Positions 44,709 through 56,919 of a stretch of DNA of 64,000 nucleotides are shown here, piece by piece; the first letter of the stretch is position 1, and every line of letters begins with the position of its first letter. The stretch is from Phycomyces nitens (Eukaryota > Mucoromycota > Mucoromycetes > Mucorales > Phycomycetaceae): assembly GCA_022702545.1 (NCBI GenBank), contig JAHRBC010000002.1:248001-312000 (forward strand), written 5' to 3'. The translations under genes were made by a program, and so were the position numbers. Under the pieces are notes generated by a model. It was not told the DNA's origin. It did not search any database and saw nothing but the letters and a program-made list of their open reading frames with translations.

Positions 44709-45232
44709 ATCTTTGTTTTTGTCTTTTTTACTTTTTAAACACATGATTCGCAAAACAAACTATGAAGTTATGATTAAGAACAAGAGAGATAAGATAAATA
44801 TATTTAGGCGGAAACCTTTCTAGGCAAAGGGACAACTAGTTTTTTGTTAATGTTACTACTAGATTTATAATCCACAATTGCAACAGGCAGGAGAATCCGA
44901 TGGACAGGAAGAACACTTTGAAAGTCAAGAGCCAAAAATTCATCCTTGTGAACCTCAATTCCTTCAACCTCTCTGGTGGTGTCTGATGTGCACTGGAAAA
45001 ATCCCTCGATTTCACCTAGTATAAATGGTGCGGATGGGTACTAGAAACATAGAGCTTTTTTTCATCTCAGACATTATTTTTTTTAAAAATAAAAAGTATA
45101 ATTTTGATGCATCCTATTGGTTCGGGCAAAGGATCAAAGAACAATAGCCTTTTTCTTGTCTATAAAATGACAGCAAATAAAAATATGTAGCACTTGTTTC
45201 CTTTTTTATCTCACAATCAAATAATATAAACT

Positions 45233-48200
45233 ATGTCTTCTATTTCCGCACAAAACACTACTGCCTGTTACTGCAACAAATGCAACAATAACCAGCAAGG
45301 ATTCACTATTGTATCCAAGTGCACTTACCAACGCCATAGTAAGAGAGCAAGAACTGAAGAAACTGGCGAATTTGAGAGCAGTATGTATACTAGTGTTAAT
45401 TTTCATTTACTGTGCAATAATAACTTGTATTTTTCAATTGAACTCAGGCACACAAAGTGATATGATGGATTTGGACGTTGAGGGTAAAATATATTTATTT
45501 GAAAACCAGTGCAGAGTAATAAACTAATCTAACCCATATTTGCAGCAATGCCGATTATTGAATCCGAATCCGTGGCAGTTGACAGTCAGCCCAGCTTACC
45601 TTTTGGGGATTATGACCAAATGGTTGATGCCGATCAACTTGACAATGAGGTCAATGGCGATGGTGCCGAAATCACCAACAACTCTGACAATGACAGTGAT
45701 GATGAAGCCAATGTCGAGGAGATTGAGGTCGAGGAGTTTGATAGTGAAGGTCAGTATTGAATAGCTATAATACAAAAGCAAGCAAAAATTGAGTGTTAAT
45801 AATTTTCCTTTTTAAATAATAGACCCTTTTGCTACTCCTGGTATGCCCGAAAACCCAGTGCACAGAGCAATTACCATTTTTGTTGTTCTGTTTGCATCCC
45901 GTTATGTGGTCGATAAGGGTGCTGTTGTCTTGATTGAGTTCATCAACAAACTCTTGACGATTTACGGACAGGACTTCCAATTGCCCTCAAGCCTTTCTGG
46001 TCTCCAAAGCATGACGGGTTTCACTGCCTTGACCAAGAGTGTAAAGAGATTTGTTGTGTGCCAGGATTGCCACACGGTGTATGAGGAAGCTGGGTCTGCT
46101 CCACTTTGGTGCGATTCTGCTAAGCTCGGTTCCCAATCTGTATGTGGTTGTCAATTGATGAAGCAATCGTCATCTGGTGCTTTGGTTGCCAAGAGATCGT
46201 ATGTCTATCAGTCCGTCAAGCAGGCATTGAGAGTCCTTTTCCTCCGCCCAGATTTTGAGACCAAGATTTGTCACTGGAACCAGGAGCTAAAAGTTGTAGA
46301 CACCATGTGCGATATTGACGATGGTGCAATGTGGAAGGGTCTCCAGGACATGGGTGGTGTTTCGTTCATTGCAGATCCACGTTCTTTGATGCTGACACTG
46401 AACATTGACTGGTTCCAGCCCTTTGATGGAATCAGCTATTCTTGTGGTGCCATCTATCTTGTAATCAATAATTTGCCTAGGGAGGAAAGGTTCAAGGCCG
46501 AAAATACTATTCTCGTCGGTCTGATGCCTGGACCCAAGGAGCCAAAGACAGATGAGATCAACAGTTATCTCAAGCCGTTGGTCAATGAACTGGAGCAGTT
46601 GTTTGTTGGAATAAGGATCCCAACCTACGAGTGCCCGTCTGGTGTCAATGTCCGTGCTGCATTGTTGATGGTGGCGTGCGATATCCCAGCTGCAAGGAAG
46701 ACGAGTGGGTTTATGGCACACAACAGCACCAATGCATGCTACAAGTGCAATCGTCAGTTCTCTCGTTTGGAGGGGTCAAAACAGGTGGATTTCCGTGGAT
46801 TTGACTATTCACAATGGTCTCTTCGGACATCAGTTGACAACAGACACCATGCAACACTTTGGAAAGATGCCCAGACGATTTCCGAAAGGCATGGACTTGA
46901 AGTTGAGAATGGTGTACGATGGTCAGAGCTTCACCGCCTCCAGTATCTTGATCTTGTCCGCGCAACTGTGGTGGACCCCATGCACAACCTCTTCCTGGGA
47001 ACCGCCAAGAGAATGGTTGAAAACTGGATCTCTGGTGGTGATTTGTCCAATGACGATCTTCTTGTGATGCAGGAGATAGCAGACACCATGGAGCTGCCAA
47101 GTGATTACAGTTCACTAAAGACAAAGATTGCCAGGGGATTTCCATTCATGAAAGCAGACGAGTGGAAATCTTGGGTGCTGGTATATTTGCCTGTTGCATT
47201 GAAGCCCGTTCTCCTGCGTCAAAAGTTTAACAGTTGGATGAACTTTGTGGATGCCTGCCGCCTGATTGTCAAGCCATCTGTGTCCTTCCAGGATGTTGAC
47301 AATGCCCATCACCACCTTCAGCAATTCTGCCAAGAGTGCGAGCGCCTTTACCCTCCAAGTCTTCTCACCTGCAACATGCACCTGCACCTCCATCTTCATA
47401 AGACCATCAATGATTTTGGACCGGTGTACGGCTATTGGCTCTTTGGGTTTGAGAGGTACAACGGATTGCTAAAGAACGTGAGCACGAATGGAAAGAATGG
47501 GTTTGAGGCAACCTACATGCGGAAATTTGTCCAGGACGTATTCAAGAATGATTATGTCAATGCTGTTCTACAATCTCCAAGCCAAGACATCTTCACTCCT
47601 CTCTTTTCAAACCTCCTCTCTGCCTCCACCTCTGCCTCTATCCCTACCCCCACACCCACACCCACACCCACACCAACACCAACACGACGCCCGTTCAGAT
47701 TGCTGGATTTCATCGAAGCTTCAGAGAATTCTGAATTCCCAATCAAGGGTAACGAGCCTCTTCCCCCCTCTGCGTTTCCTCTGCTTCAAAAGTCTGCCAC
47801 AAAAATGAGTGATATTGACTATCCTCAATTGTTGGCTTACTATGTGGATACGTATGACATTGACACCCTCCAGCATTATCAACATGCCACTTCTTCTTCG
47901 TTGTTTGTTGACAATCAGATCGTGAAGCTGAAATCGATAAATCTCCTTGGCCAAGTTTATCGTGGACACAATAGCTCTGGAAATGGTGGATCTCGTGTAC
48001 AAGCTTTGTTTGGTAGCAGCACTGGTGAGAACCAGACCGCCTATACTGGGCAGATACAGTATATTTTTGTTCATCAGTTTACGCCGCCTCTCTCTGCCTC
48101 TGTCCGTTTAAATCGTCGTGGCTATCAAAGCCAGCATGTCTTTGCCTTTGTGCGATGGAATGGTGTCTGTTATGAACGATCACGCGAAGATGAAGGTGTT

Positions 48201-48353
48201 GACATCTGTTTGCCCAGTTTTTCTCCTGCTACCAATGAGTGCATCTTGCCAGTGCATCGCCTTCTTTTGGAAGTTGCGACTGCCACACACACAAGCCGAA
48301 ATGGTATAAAGAGGATGCTGGTCATTCCTTTGCCAAAGAAACTTTGCATGTAA
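45233..48353 (+). CDS. tnp2-type CACTA transposase of CI-2, intact, 972 aa
   Basis: Exons 45233-45380, 45448-45483, 45546-45749 and 45823-48353 give 2919 nt in one frame including the stop. N-terminus: CYCNKC motif and a basic stretch (HSKRARTEE), a likely small DNA-binding or nuclear-targeting module. Then come an acidic exon, a second Cys cluster (CQDC…CDS), LNIDWFQPFDG, LMPGPKEPK, a further Cys pair (CYKC), DPMHNLFLGTAKRM, GYWLFGFERYN, a (PT)n linker and a C-terminal domain ending LVIPLPKKLCM. These blocks match the tnp2/CACTA transposase family, which cuts the element at CACTG ends and makes 3-bp duplications, as seen here. No defect is visible. Confidence 0.9.
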
Positions 48354-48479
48354 TAAAAAAAATAAATATCTTTTCTCTTTTATAAAGAACAAACAGAAAT
48401 AGCATTGCCTTTATAAATGTCGTCAAAACGTAACGCGTGTCAAAAAAAAATAGATGGAGAGATAAAAAAAATTATTTTA

Positions 48480-49668
48480 TTAAAGCCCATGTCTAAGAGC
48501 CCACTGAGCAAGACTGGGATTTAAATTGGTCGGGACTGCCACGTCCACAGTTCTGCCATAAACCCTTGACAGCAACTGGTGAGAGTTTGCTCCAAGTTGG
48601 AGACCAACGAATCTATCAATGACTTGGATAAATCGGTTGTACTATCAATTGCACATTAGTAATCTAAAGTCATCCAAAATATTATTTATAATCAGCTCAA
48701 CAACTCACTTCATCGCTTCTCCAACTTGGGCGGACGGTCCGAATCACACGTCTTCTTCCAGTTTCGGAGACTTCGTCATCCAATTCTCCTCCAGACATTG
48801 CTTCCTTGGGGAGTGCATTGGCACAATCCCGGCCCATCTCTTGGTTGATGGCAACCATGTTGCTGCCGTATGCCTTTGTTCGGCGCTTGTGGTTCTAATA
48901 ATAACCTTGTTATTATTTTTTGGAATAGATTTTTAATATATCAAGGATAACTTACTTCACCAGCACGTCTGGCTCTCCGTGAACGTGTGTTTGTGATCTC
49001 TTTTGCAGCAGCAGAGATCTTCTCCTGTTTGCATCTGTTGATGAAGTTTTTGTGGAGCTTATCACGAAGATCCTTGGTTCTCATCCCATCACCAGCAAAC
49101 TTGCGCTCCAGGACGACAAGAAGCCTGTTCACTAACTCCTTGTTTGGAGTCACATTAAAGTGAACATCCGTGTTCCACCTGGGCTTGTTAGTGTTGGCCA
49201 AGATCTCTGCTGGAGTATTTGCATGGAAATTTGGCTCCCACAAGAACTCACGGATCTTTCTCTGATATAGTAAACAAGTTAATGAATTGATAATATAGTA
49301 TAAGGTATAATACTTACATTGACCTCCACTGATGTTTTATGGCTGGGTCCGGCCAAACCAATGGCCTCCACAACCGCAACATTGCTGGGTTCACTGGTGG
49401 CAGTGGCAGGAACCTCTTCTCCAAAATTGTCAATGGCCTTAATGGCTTCACGGGTTCCAGCAATGATGACACCAAGTCTGGCATCCATCGTTACCAGTTT
49501 GGTGTTGGAGGTCACCAACTTGCCTTCTACATTGGTGACCTTATCTTCCACTCTGGTCATGTTGTCTTGAATTCCAGAGAGCATCTCGACAATTTGCTCC
49601 ATGTTGGCAGGAGTGAGAGCAGGAGCAGGAGTGGGACGAGGAGCAATCGATCTTCTTTGGTTAACCAT
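48480..49668 (-). CDS. CACTA accessory protein of CI-2, intact, 334 aa
   Basis: Minus-strand exons 49668-49318, 49261-48956, 48894-48709 and 48641-48480 give 1005 nt in one frame; introns are GT-AG. Starts MVNQRRSIAPRPTPAP; a coil-like N-terminal half (MTRVEDKVTNVEGKL); the 306-nt exon 2 with VTPNKELVNRLLVVLERKF; exon 3 ending RPSWRSDE; C-terminus VDVAVPTNLNPSLAQWALRH. The stop lies about 127 bp from the transposase stop, tail to tail. The family is unknown to me. The high conservation of exon sizes among three diverged elements suggests a needed role in mobility. Confidence 0.8.
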
Positions 49669-49778
49669 TTTCTAGAATATGGTAAAGTATATTTCGATTA
49701 TAATTATTAGTTTTTGTTCAATTGAAATAAAAATAAATATAATATACATACAAAAACTGTTTTGTTGGGTGGGTGAGT

Positions 49779-49813
<35 letters not shown>

Positions 49814-50109
49814 GGTAAGAGAGGTTGAATATCAAAAAGGCCGTTATATATAGGCATTTTGAATGACTATAAAGATGTTCCTCTATTGTCTTGAAGCACT
49901 GAGATGCAAATCGGCCTTGATATTGTTTTTGGGCTCAATCCATCATGCTTTCCGCAGCATGCTTCAAAGGTGAAAAAAAATTTCAGACTCTCTCCTTTTT
50001 TTTGGTTCCCTTTATTTTTCCTTTTCCTTGCTTTTTGATATTGGCGCCTTTCTCTGGTAAGACATTTTTTATACCTCTTTATACACACAAATTAACCTCT
50101 TTTTCATAG

Positions 50110-50844
50110 ATGTGCGCTCCCATTGCAACTCATCCTTTCCACAATGGCCATCTAGACAAATACTCACTGGCCGCATTCACTGGTACCATCATCTTGATAA
50201 AAATTATTTTCACTTTCTCTTTTAGATTGGCCAAACAACTTATATAGGGATGCCATCGGCACCAGGTAAAATTTTTTCTTTCAATCATACTTGTTCCCTC
50301 TCTGACTCTATTCCATTGTAGACTGCCCTTTCTATTCATGCCATCGGCCTCCTCCATCATTCGCAATTGTAATCATAAAGGTAATATTCTTTATAAATCT
50401 CTTTTTGCTTATCCAAAATATTATTCAGATTATTTATTAATTATTATTATTATGTGTTTTATAGACTCACTTGGGCTTCCTTTACACACCATACCCCTAC
50501 TTTGATAACCCATTTGGCTCCTGGTATGTAAATTAAATATATCATCACTCTGTTCACCCATATTAATTTTTATTCCCTTTTTTATAGTAAAACCTGCCAC
50601 ACAGCCCATCCAGCCTTAAAATTCAAGTCCCCTTTGCGCACTCTTGCCCATCTCTTGCAATGTAAGTATCTTTTGACACACAAAAATTTTCTCTTTGTAC
50701 CCCACATCATTAACACTTCTTTATCTTTTACAGAACACTCCTGCAGCCCAAAAAATTGCTGGATATTCATATTTTTGCAGGTATTTTTTATGTAGAAAAA
50801 TATTCCATCCAAATAGCAGCAAGCAACCGGGTAGAAACGGCTAG
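50110..50844 (+). pseudogene. Gene 3 of CI-2, 1-nt deletion in exon 4
   Basis: Same six-exon structure as the CI-1 copy (7928-8664) with conserved splice sites. Exon 4 is 59 instead of 60 nt (ataccccta versus atgcccccta near 50490-50500), which brings TGA into frame shortly after. The remaining exons are nearly identical to CI-1. Confidence 0.6.
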
Positions 50845-53800
50845 GCATAGGAATAGGCGTAATAATAGACCCTAAACCTAGAAACATTCTATTCTTTCCA
50901 ATAAAAATAAAAGCGTAAACCATTACCAATCCAATATAAACGGGAAATCAAATAATGGGTGATATATTACTGGTGAAGAAGAATAAAGAGGCTTTCAAGT
51001 GTTTGATTTGATTGGTCTTGGGTAGTAACCACTAGTAGATACATCGAGTTTCTACAACTCGCAACATAAAGATATGTGACGTATCTGAACATTTCAACGA
51101 CCACGTTGAGACGACCAAAATAGAACCGTTCTTTTAAATACTTTTTTTCATCGTTCCAAATCAGATCTATATACCGAAAGTGCTAACAGACCTCACCTGC
51201 GGCACATTTTTACATGTTTCTACTACTGCAAACCACGACACCGAGGTACCTGTGAAGCTAGCATGCCTCCTAGTTGAAAAAATATTTAAACTAGGTGAAA
51301 CCCACCCCTTTTCAGTACCATAATGCCGGATTTCTGGTACTACAAACAGCCCCTCTTTTGCAGTGGTGGTCTTGAACCAGTTTACAAAAGCAAAGGTGTG
51401 TTGACTGTTGTAGGCATTTCCACGATGCGAAGAAGAAACAGCAGGACTAAATGTGTGAACAAATAGATACTGAATCTCTCCAACATACGCGTACACTGCC
51501 TCTGTCTTTTCTTCAACAAACAATGCCTGGATGTATGACCCATGCCAACTTCTACCACTCCTTCCTTTGAATGTCTGGCCAAGGATACTGATGGACTTGA
51601 GCATTTCGATCCAGTCATTGACAAAAGCAGAGGAAGTCATGTTGTCATTGCAGCTTTTGATATTTTTGTCATCGTGAATGACCTGGTAGTATTCTACTAG
51701 ACAATCATATTCAAGTCTAGGCATCATGCTCATTGGTTTCTTTTTCAATGGCAGAGTTGAGGGCGGCAAAGGCTCATTACCATGGATTGTCATCAGTGGG
51801 TTCTCTGCTAATTCAAGGAAGTCAGGCAATTAGAAGGCAGATATGTCAAAGTACGGAATTGGGGTGGTGGCAATGTGTGGACTGATAGTCAACTTGCTAA
51901 ATACATCTGAGAAATATTGTCCACTTGGTGTGCTTAGGAAACCGCGAACAAAATCTCCCTTTCTTGTGTCCTCAACAAAGCTTCTCATATATGTGGCCTC
52001 AAATCCACTTTTCCTGTTGGTATTGATATTCTTGAGGATACTGTTGTACCTCTCGAAACCGAAAAGCCAGTAGCTGTAAACTGGCCCAAAGTCCAGGATG
52101 GTTTCACGAAGATGAAGATGTAAATGCATGTTGGGAGAGAGGAGGTCAGGCTCATACAGTTGCTCACAACCTTTACCAAACTGCTCTAGATTGTTATGTG
52201 CGTCTTCAATATCGTCCTCAGAGATACTTGGCTTTGTCAGACAACGGCAAGCATTGACAAAAAACATCCAGTTTTTGAACATTGGCAGTGGCAGCACGTT
52301 CTTCAACACCACGGGAGAGTACACCAAGCACCATGACTTCCACTCGTCAGCCTTCATGAATGGGAACCCCTTCCCAATCTTTGTCTTTAGTGCCGTATAG
52401 TCAGCTGGCAACTCCATTTTCTCCACCATCTTCTGCATGGCAACGAGTTTCCTACTGTCAATTAGACCATCTGCAACCCATCTCTCCATCATTCTCTTGG
52501 CAGTGCCTAAGAAAAGATTGTGCATTGGATCAATAATCGTGCAGCGGACAACGTCAAAGTACTGGAGACAATGCAGTTCGGACCAGCGAACACCACTGGC
52601 AACTTCAAGGCGCTGCCTCTCAGCTTGAGTGGCTGCATTTCTCCAGACCTCAGCATCCTTACGATTATCATCTCTAGTGCGAAGGAGCCACTTTGAAGAA
52701 TCAAATCCAGAATAATTAACAGAGCTCGTTCCAGCTAACTGAGAGAATTGACAATTGCATTTATGACAGGCATTGGTACTGGTATGGGATGTGAATCCAC
52801 ATACTTTTCTTGCAGTGGGGATGTCACAAGCAACAACAAAGAGAGCAGCACGGATTCTCACACCAGATGGACATTGGTACGTCTTGATCTTGATACCAAT
52901 GTACAGATCTTCCAATTCATCAACAAGAGGTCTGAGATAGTTATTGATTTCAGACGTCTTTGCTTCTTTTGGCCCTGGCATTAATCCAATGAGGATGACA
53001 TTCTCCTTTTTAAACCTGACATCGCGAGGAAGATTGTTTACTGCCAAATAAATGGCACCACACAAATATGAGACACCATCAAATGGCTGAAACCAGTCAA
53101 TATTCAGTGTTAACATTAGAGAGTGGCTGTCATCAACAAAGAGGTTGCCATTGATATCTTTAACACTGTTCCACATCGCACCATCATACACATCAAACAT
53201 TGTCTTTTCCACTTTGGGACTACGATTCCAAGAGTTGATTTGGGTTTCAAAATCGGGCCGAGAAAAGAGAGTCTGCAGAGAGTGTTTGATTGACTGGTAC
53301 ACATATGACTTCTTTGGGATTGTGGACGAACTGGACTTGAACAAGCTATGGCCACACAAGGCGCTGTTTCCAAACTTGTCAAAGGTACAGAAAACAGGTG
53401 CATCATTGTTCTCATAAATACTGTGACATTCACCACATGCAACATATTTTTTGATTCCCTTTGTCAAGGTGTTCATTCCTGCCATGCTTTTGAGACCAGA
53501 GACACTTGATGGGACTCGGAAAGAATCGCCAAAAAAATCCAAGATCTTGTTTATGATTGCAATCAAGATAATTGCGCCTTCATTGACAATGTAAAAGGAA
53601 ATGAACAGGGCAAGAGCCTTGACCACAAAGCCATGAATGAAACTCAATTCTGAGTTGAATTCTGAAAAATATCAACACAAAACACCTCATTAATATACAA
53701 TCTATATAGATGGGTAGATTAGCATCTCAGGTACTACACAAACCTTCATTATCAAGCATCTCATCTTCACTTTCGTTATCCGAGTCAGAGTCAGAGTCAC

Positions 53801-53880
53801 CAAACGAGCTGCATTCATCCTCTGCACCAAAAATGGCGTCAGATTCAGAAAGAGGTAGGTTTCTAATGGGTTCTTGTACC

Positions 53881-54168
53881 TGTCAGGAACTGATCTAGAC
53901 AAAGGCAAGAACAGAGAAAACAGGCAGAGAGTTTGAAGATAGATTCCTTTAATAAAGATGTTGTTCGCTTGATCCTTCTATGATCAAGCTCTAGAGGTAT
54001 TTATATGAATATTTCTAGCTAATGTCTAATAAGATAATTATAATGATTGGTTCTATGAAGTGTCTTTACAAGGAAGTCAAGGGAAGAATACTATTGGTCT
54101 TAGAGGTGCGATGTCCAGATCTTGTTATGATAGGTCAATAAATCTTGACCAATAAGATGTTCCTTACA
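53881..54168. repeat. Solo LTR with perfect 5-bp duplication
   Basis: TGTCAGGAACTGATCT…GATGTTCCTTACA, 288 bp, with inverted ends (TGT.AGGAAC / GTTCCT.ACA). GTACC lies on both sides (53876-53880 and 54169-54173). It sits in the acidic exon of the CII transposase. No other member of this LTR family is in the window. Confidence 0.9.
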
Positions 54169-54374
54169 GTACCCCCTCATGTCCTTCAATATCATTTTCC
54201 AAGTCTGCCCAAGTATAACAACATTGGTTTAATAAAGAAATAATAAAATTTTAAAAAATCCTTACCACCAGACTCAAAATCCATGGCCTCTACATTGTCT
54301 ACGGCCTCAAAGTATTGCTCTTCATCATCAACAATTTCCATTGCTATTTAATTCAAAAACATATTTATTATTAA

Positions 54375-56919
54375 CAAGTTGAAATTACGCCGGCCCAAAG
54401 GGGCCTGGTTGGCCCAAAGGGGCCAATAATTAATATGATTTTTTGAAGGGGTTGACAATGCTTTTTTTTTATCTCTTTGTTTTGGTTACACTCTTCAGAA
54501 TAAGGGGTAATATGTTACGTTTATTTCAAATTATTTTCATTAGTTAGGATCAGTTGAAAATTTCTTTTGAAATAAACACCTTTCACTTCTAAAACACCAA
54601 AAAATATGCCTCTCGCCAACTCCAATCTCGCTGTTAATGTACTTGTGTCAGTTCATAAGCACTTTATCAATAACCAGGAAGTCAAAGATCTTTTGTGCAA
54701 CAAGTATGACTGGAATACCCCACTTCTAAGCTTCAAAGGAAATACAATTACCTGTTCATCAGTCAATGGTGCAGTACTTTATGATATCGTACTAGATGAA
54801 GTACCTGGTATCACTTTGACACTCAAGCAAGGTTGCTTGAAATACCTGGGTCCGATTGAAACCAGCTCTCCTACCAGAGATGGACCTTCAGAGGATCCTG
54901 CTGCTCTTGTAGCAACAGAGGAGGATTCAGAGGATGAAATCCAAGAAGAGGAAGAGACGGAAGATGAGGATGGCGAAGATCTTTTAGAAGGATGGACCCC
55001 TGGAGAAGTGGCTATTGATAGCAGACTCTGTGATGATAGCTATCAACAACAGAATGCAAGACTGAGCTTGGCTAACCCAGGATCTGCCTTGCCTTTGGAT
55101 TATTTTCTGTTTTTCTTACCATTGAACTACTTTCATCAGATAATCGCCAACATCAACACCAATGCCAGGGATTTGACCAACAACCTGTGGTCAGATCTCA
55201 CATTCAATGAGTACTTGATGTGGATTGCGCTCTTGACTGTGATGACAGTACTCAAGCACTCTGACCGTAAAGCGTACTGGAAACAAGGGTCAAGTCATTT
55301 CATGATGAACATTGACTTTTCTCAGTACATGTCATACAAATGATTCAATGATATTATGTGAATGCATGTGTTCGAGGTTTACTCTGTAGAGAAGCAAAAA
55401 GTTGATCCTTTGTATCAAATCCGGTCTGCAATTGAAGCCTTTAATGATCATATGGCTACTTGTGTAACACCAGGCAAGTATTTGGTTGTTGACGAATCAA
55501 TGAACCAGTGGTTGGGTGCAGGCATGCCAAACTTGAAGAATGTTCCTTGCAAGCCACACCCAATTGGTCAAGAATTCAAGACGTTGGCTGACCACCACAC
55601 CTACTGCATTCTGCGCATGGATACGGTCAGTGACCCAAAGGTGAAGGAGTTTGACGATGAACCAGGCATGAAAAAATTGACTGCCACAATGAAGCGTTTG
55701 GTGAAGCCTTGGTTCGGAAGTGGTCGCACCGTGATTGCTGACTCCTGGTTCGGATCACCAGCAATGACTACGATGCTGAGCGATCTTGGCCTCTACTCCA
55801 TCATGCAGGTGGCCAAACGTCGCTACTGGCCCCGCGGAATGCCCACCACGGATATTGTGGAGACAGTTGGTGAAGAGCGTGGTAGCCACTATACCATGAG
55901 AAAAGTCTCGAGTAGCAGTAAGCTCTTTGTGTGTGCCTATCAAGATCAAAAAGTGAAAGCTTTTGTATCTTCGTGCAGCACCACAAGACTTACCAGCAAA
56001 AGAACTTTTCTGGGTTCTGGGGGCAGTCTTGTTGCCATCAAGTGACCAGAAGTAGTAGATGAGTATGAGACTCATAAAAGTGAGTAAAAGATTGATTCAA
56101 AAAAATATATACTGCCATATTAATGAGTTTATTATTATAGGTGCTGTAGATGCAGCCAATAATTTAAGAGACAATATGATATCTTACCACGATATCATCT
56201 CTACTGAAAGGTGGGAAATGCGCTTCCTTGGGTTCTTTCTGGGAATTTGTGAAGCAAATGTGTTCAGCTCGTTTCGCGTATTTGGCAATGGTGGGAGCAC
56301 AAGCCATAGCACCTTCAAGGATACTTTGGCTTGGACTTTGTTGAAGCACTGCAAAGAGTTGGTTCATGGCACAGAACCTAACTTGGATGATCAAAGAGTG
56401 CTCAGGTTGGATACCAGCCATCTTTATGTGTCAATGAGAGGAATGAATGGCAAAAAAAGAATGAGGTTGGGTTGTAAAAACTGCCAAATTTTGGGTGCTT
56501 GTCGTACAAGAGTAGAGAAATCTTGTAGCTGTGACCCAACTACACCAATGTGTAAAACATGCTACAATGATCATTTACGTACAACCTGGGTTATCCAAAC
56601 CCACCTTAATAATTCTTTGTAACCTAAAGCATATAAATATACTATTGCAAATAAAAATAATTGAAATTCTTATATGTAGAATAGTTGATCAAAGAGACAG
56701 CCCAAAGGGGCCGCCAAATTTTTTACAAAACTACCTTTACTAAATAATAGACTAATGCCCCACTTTTTGATTTTTAAGAAAAATACAAAAACCACAAATA
56801 AAAAGAAGGTTTTCTTGTTCAAACGCACCAAAAAAAAATATTTAATACATATATTTTTTCGAGAGAAAAACATTAAAGCAAATCGGCCCAAATGGGCCGA
56901 TTCGGGTAATCTCTACTTG
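54375..56919 (+). mobile_element. piggyBac element, TTAA-flanked
   Basis: TTAA at 54371-54374 and 56920-56923. Ends CAAGTTGAAATTACGCC and (reverse complement) CAAGTAGAGATTACCCG form imperfect inverted repeats. GGCCCAAAGGGGCC-type palindromes lie inside both ends (54392-54415, 56700-56712, 56884-56899). It is inserted in the first intron of the CII transposase gene. Confidence 0.95.
54606..56622 (+). pseudogene. piggyBac transposase, three in-frame TGA codons
   Basis: Block 1 (54606-55343): an acidic N-terminal region then LPLDYFLFFLPLNYFHQII and LTFNEYLMWIALL of the DDE_Tnp_1_7 domain. Block 2 (from 55344): VVDESMNQW (first catalytic Asp) and VIADSWFGS (second Asp). Block 3, after an intron (about 56087-56140, gtgagt…ttatag): VDAANNLRDNM (third Asp) and a C-terminal Cys-rich domain (CKNCQILGAC…CSCDPTTPMCKTC). 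TGA codons at 55341, 55359 and 56043 stand where Arg is usual in relatives. Otherwise all domains are present; the family's role is cut-and-paste at TTAA without footprint. Confidence 0.88.

Larger units (their letters stand above)
44991..51365 (+). mobile_element. CACTA element CI-2, best candidate for a complete element
   Basis: The left end is CACTGGAAAAATCCC at 44991 and the right end (reverse complement) CACTGCAAAAGAGGGG at 51365. GTG flanks both sides (44988-44990, 51366-51368), and excision restores the CII transposase frame. It carries an intact transposase and accessory gene plus a frameshifted gene 3. A more typical terminal sequence (TACTGAAAAGG…TTTCACCTAGT, reverse complement) lies 48 bp inside the right end, at 51317. 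Confidence 0.95.

Noticed and set aside
51167..51829. A separate 220-aa gene at the CII transposase C-terminus
   Set aside because: It is the continuation of the transposase after one TAA, then runs into CI-2 terminal DNA after residue ~150; the last part is not protein of the element.
1240..56045. TGA read as an amino acid (alternative genetic code)
   Set aside because: TGA serves as the true stop of LINE ORF1, stops also occur as TAA and TAG, and intact transposases contain no in-frame TGA. Decay by C-to-T change explains them better.
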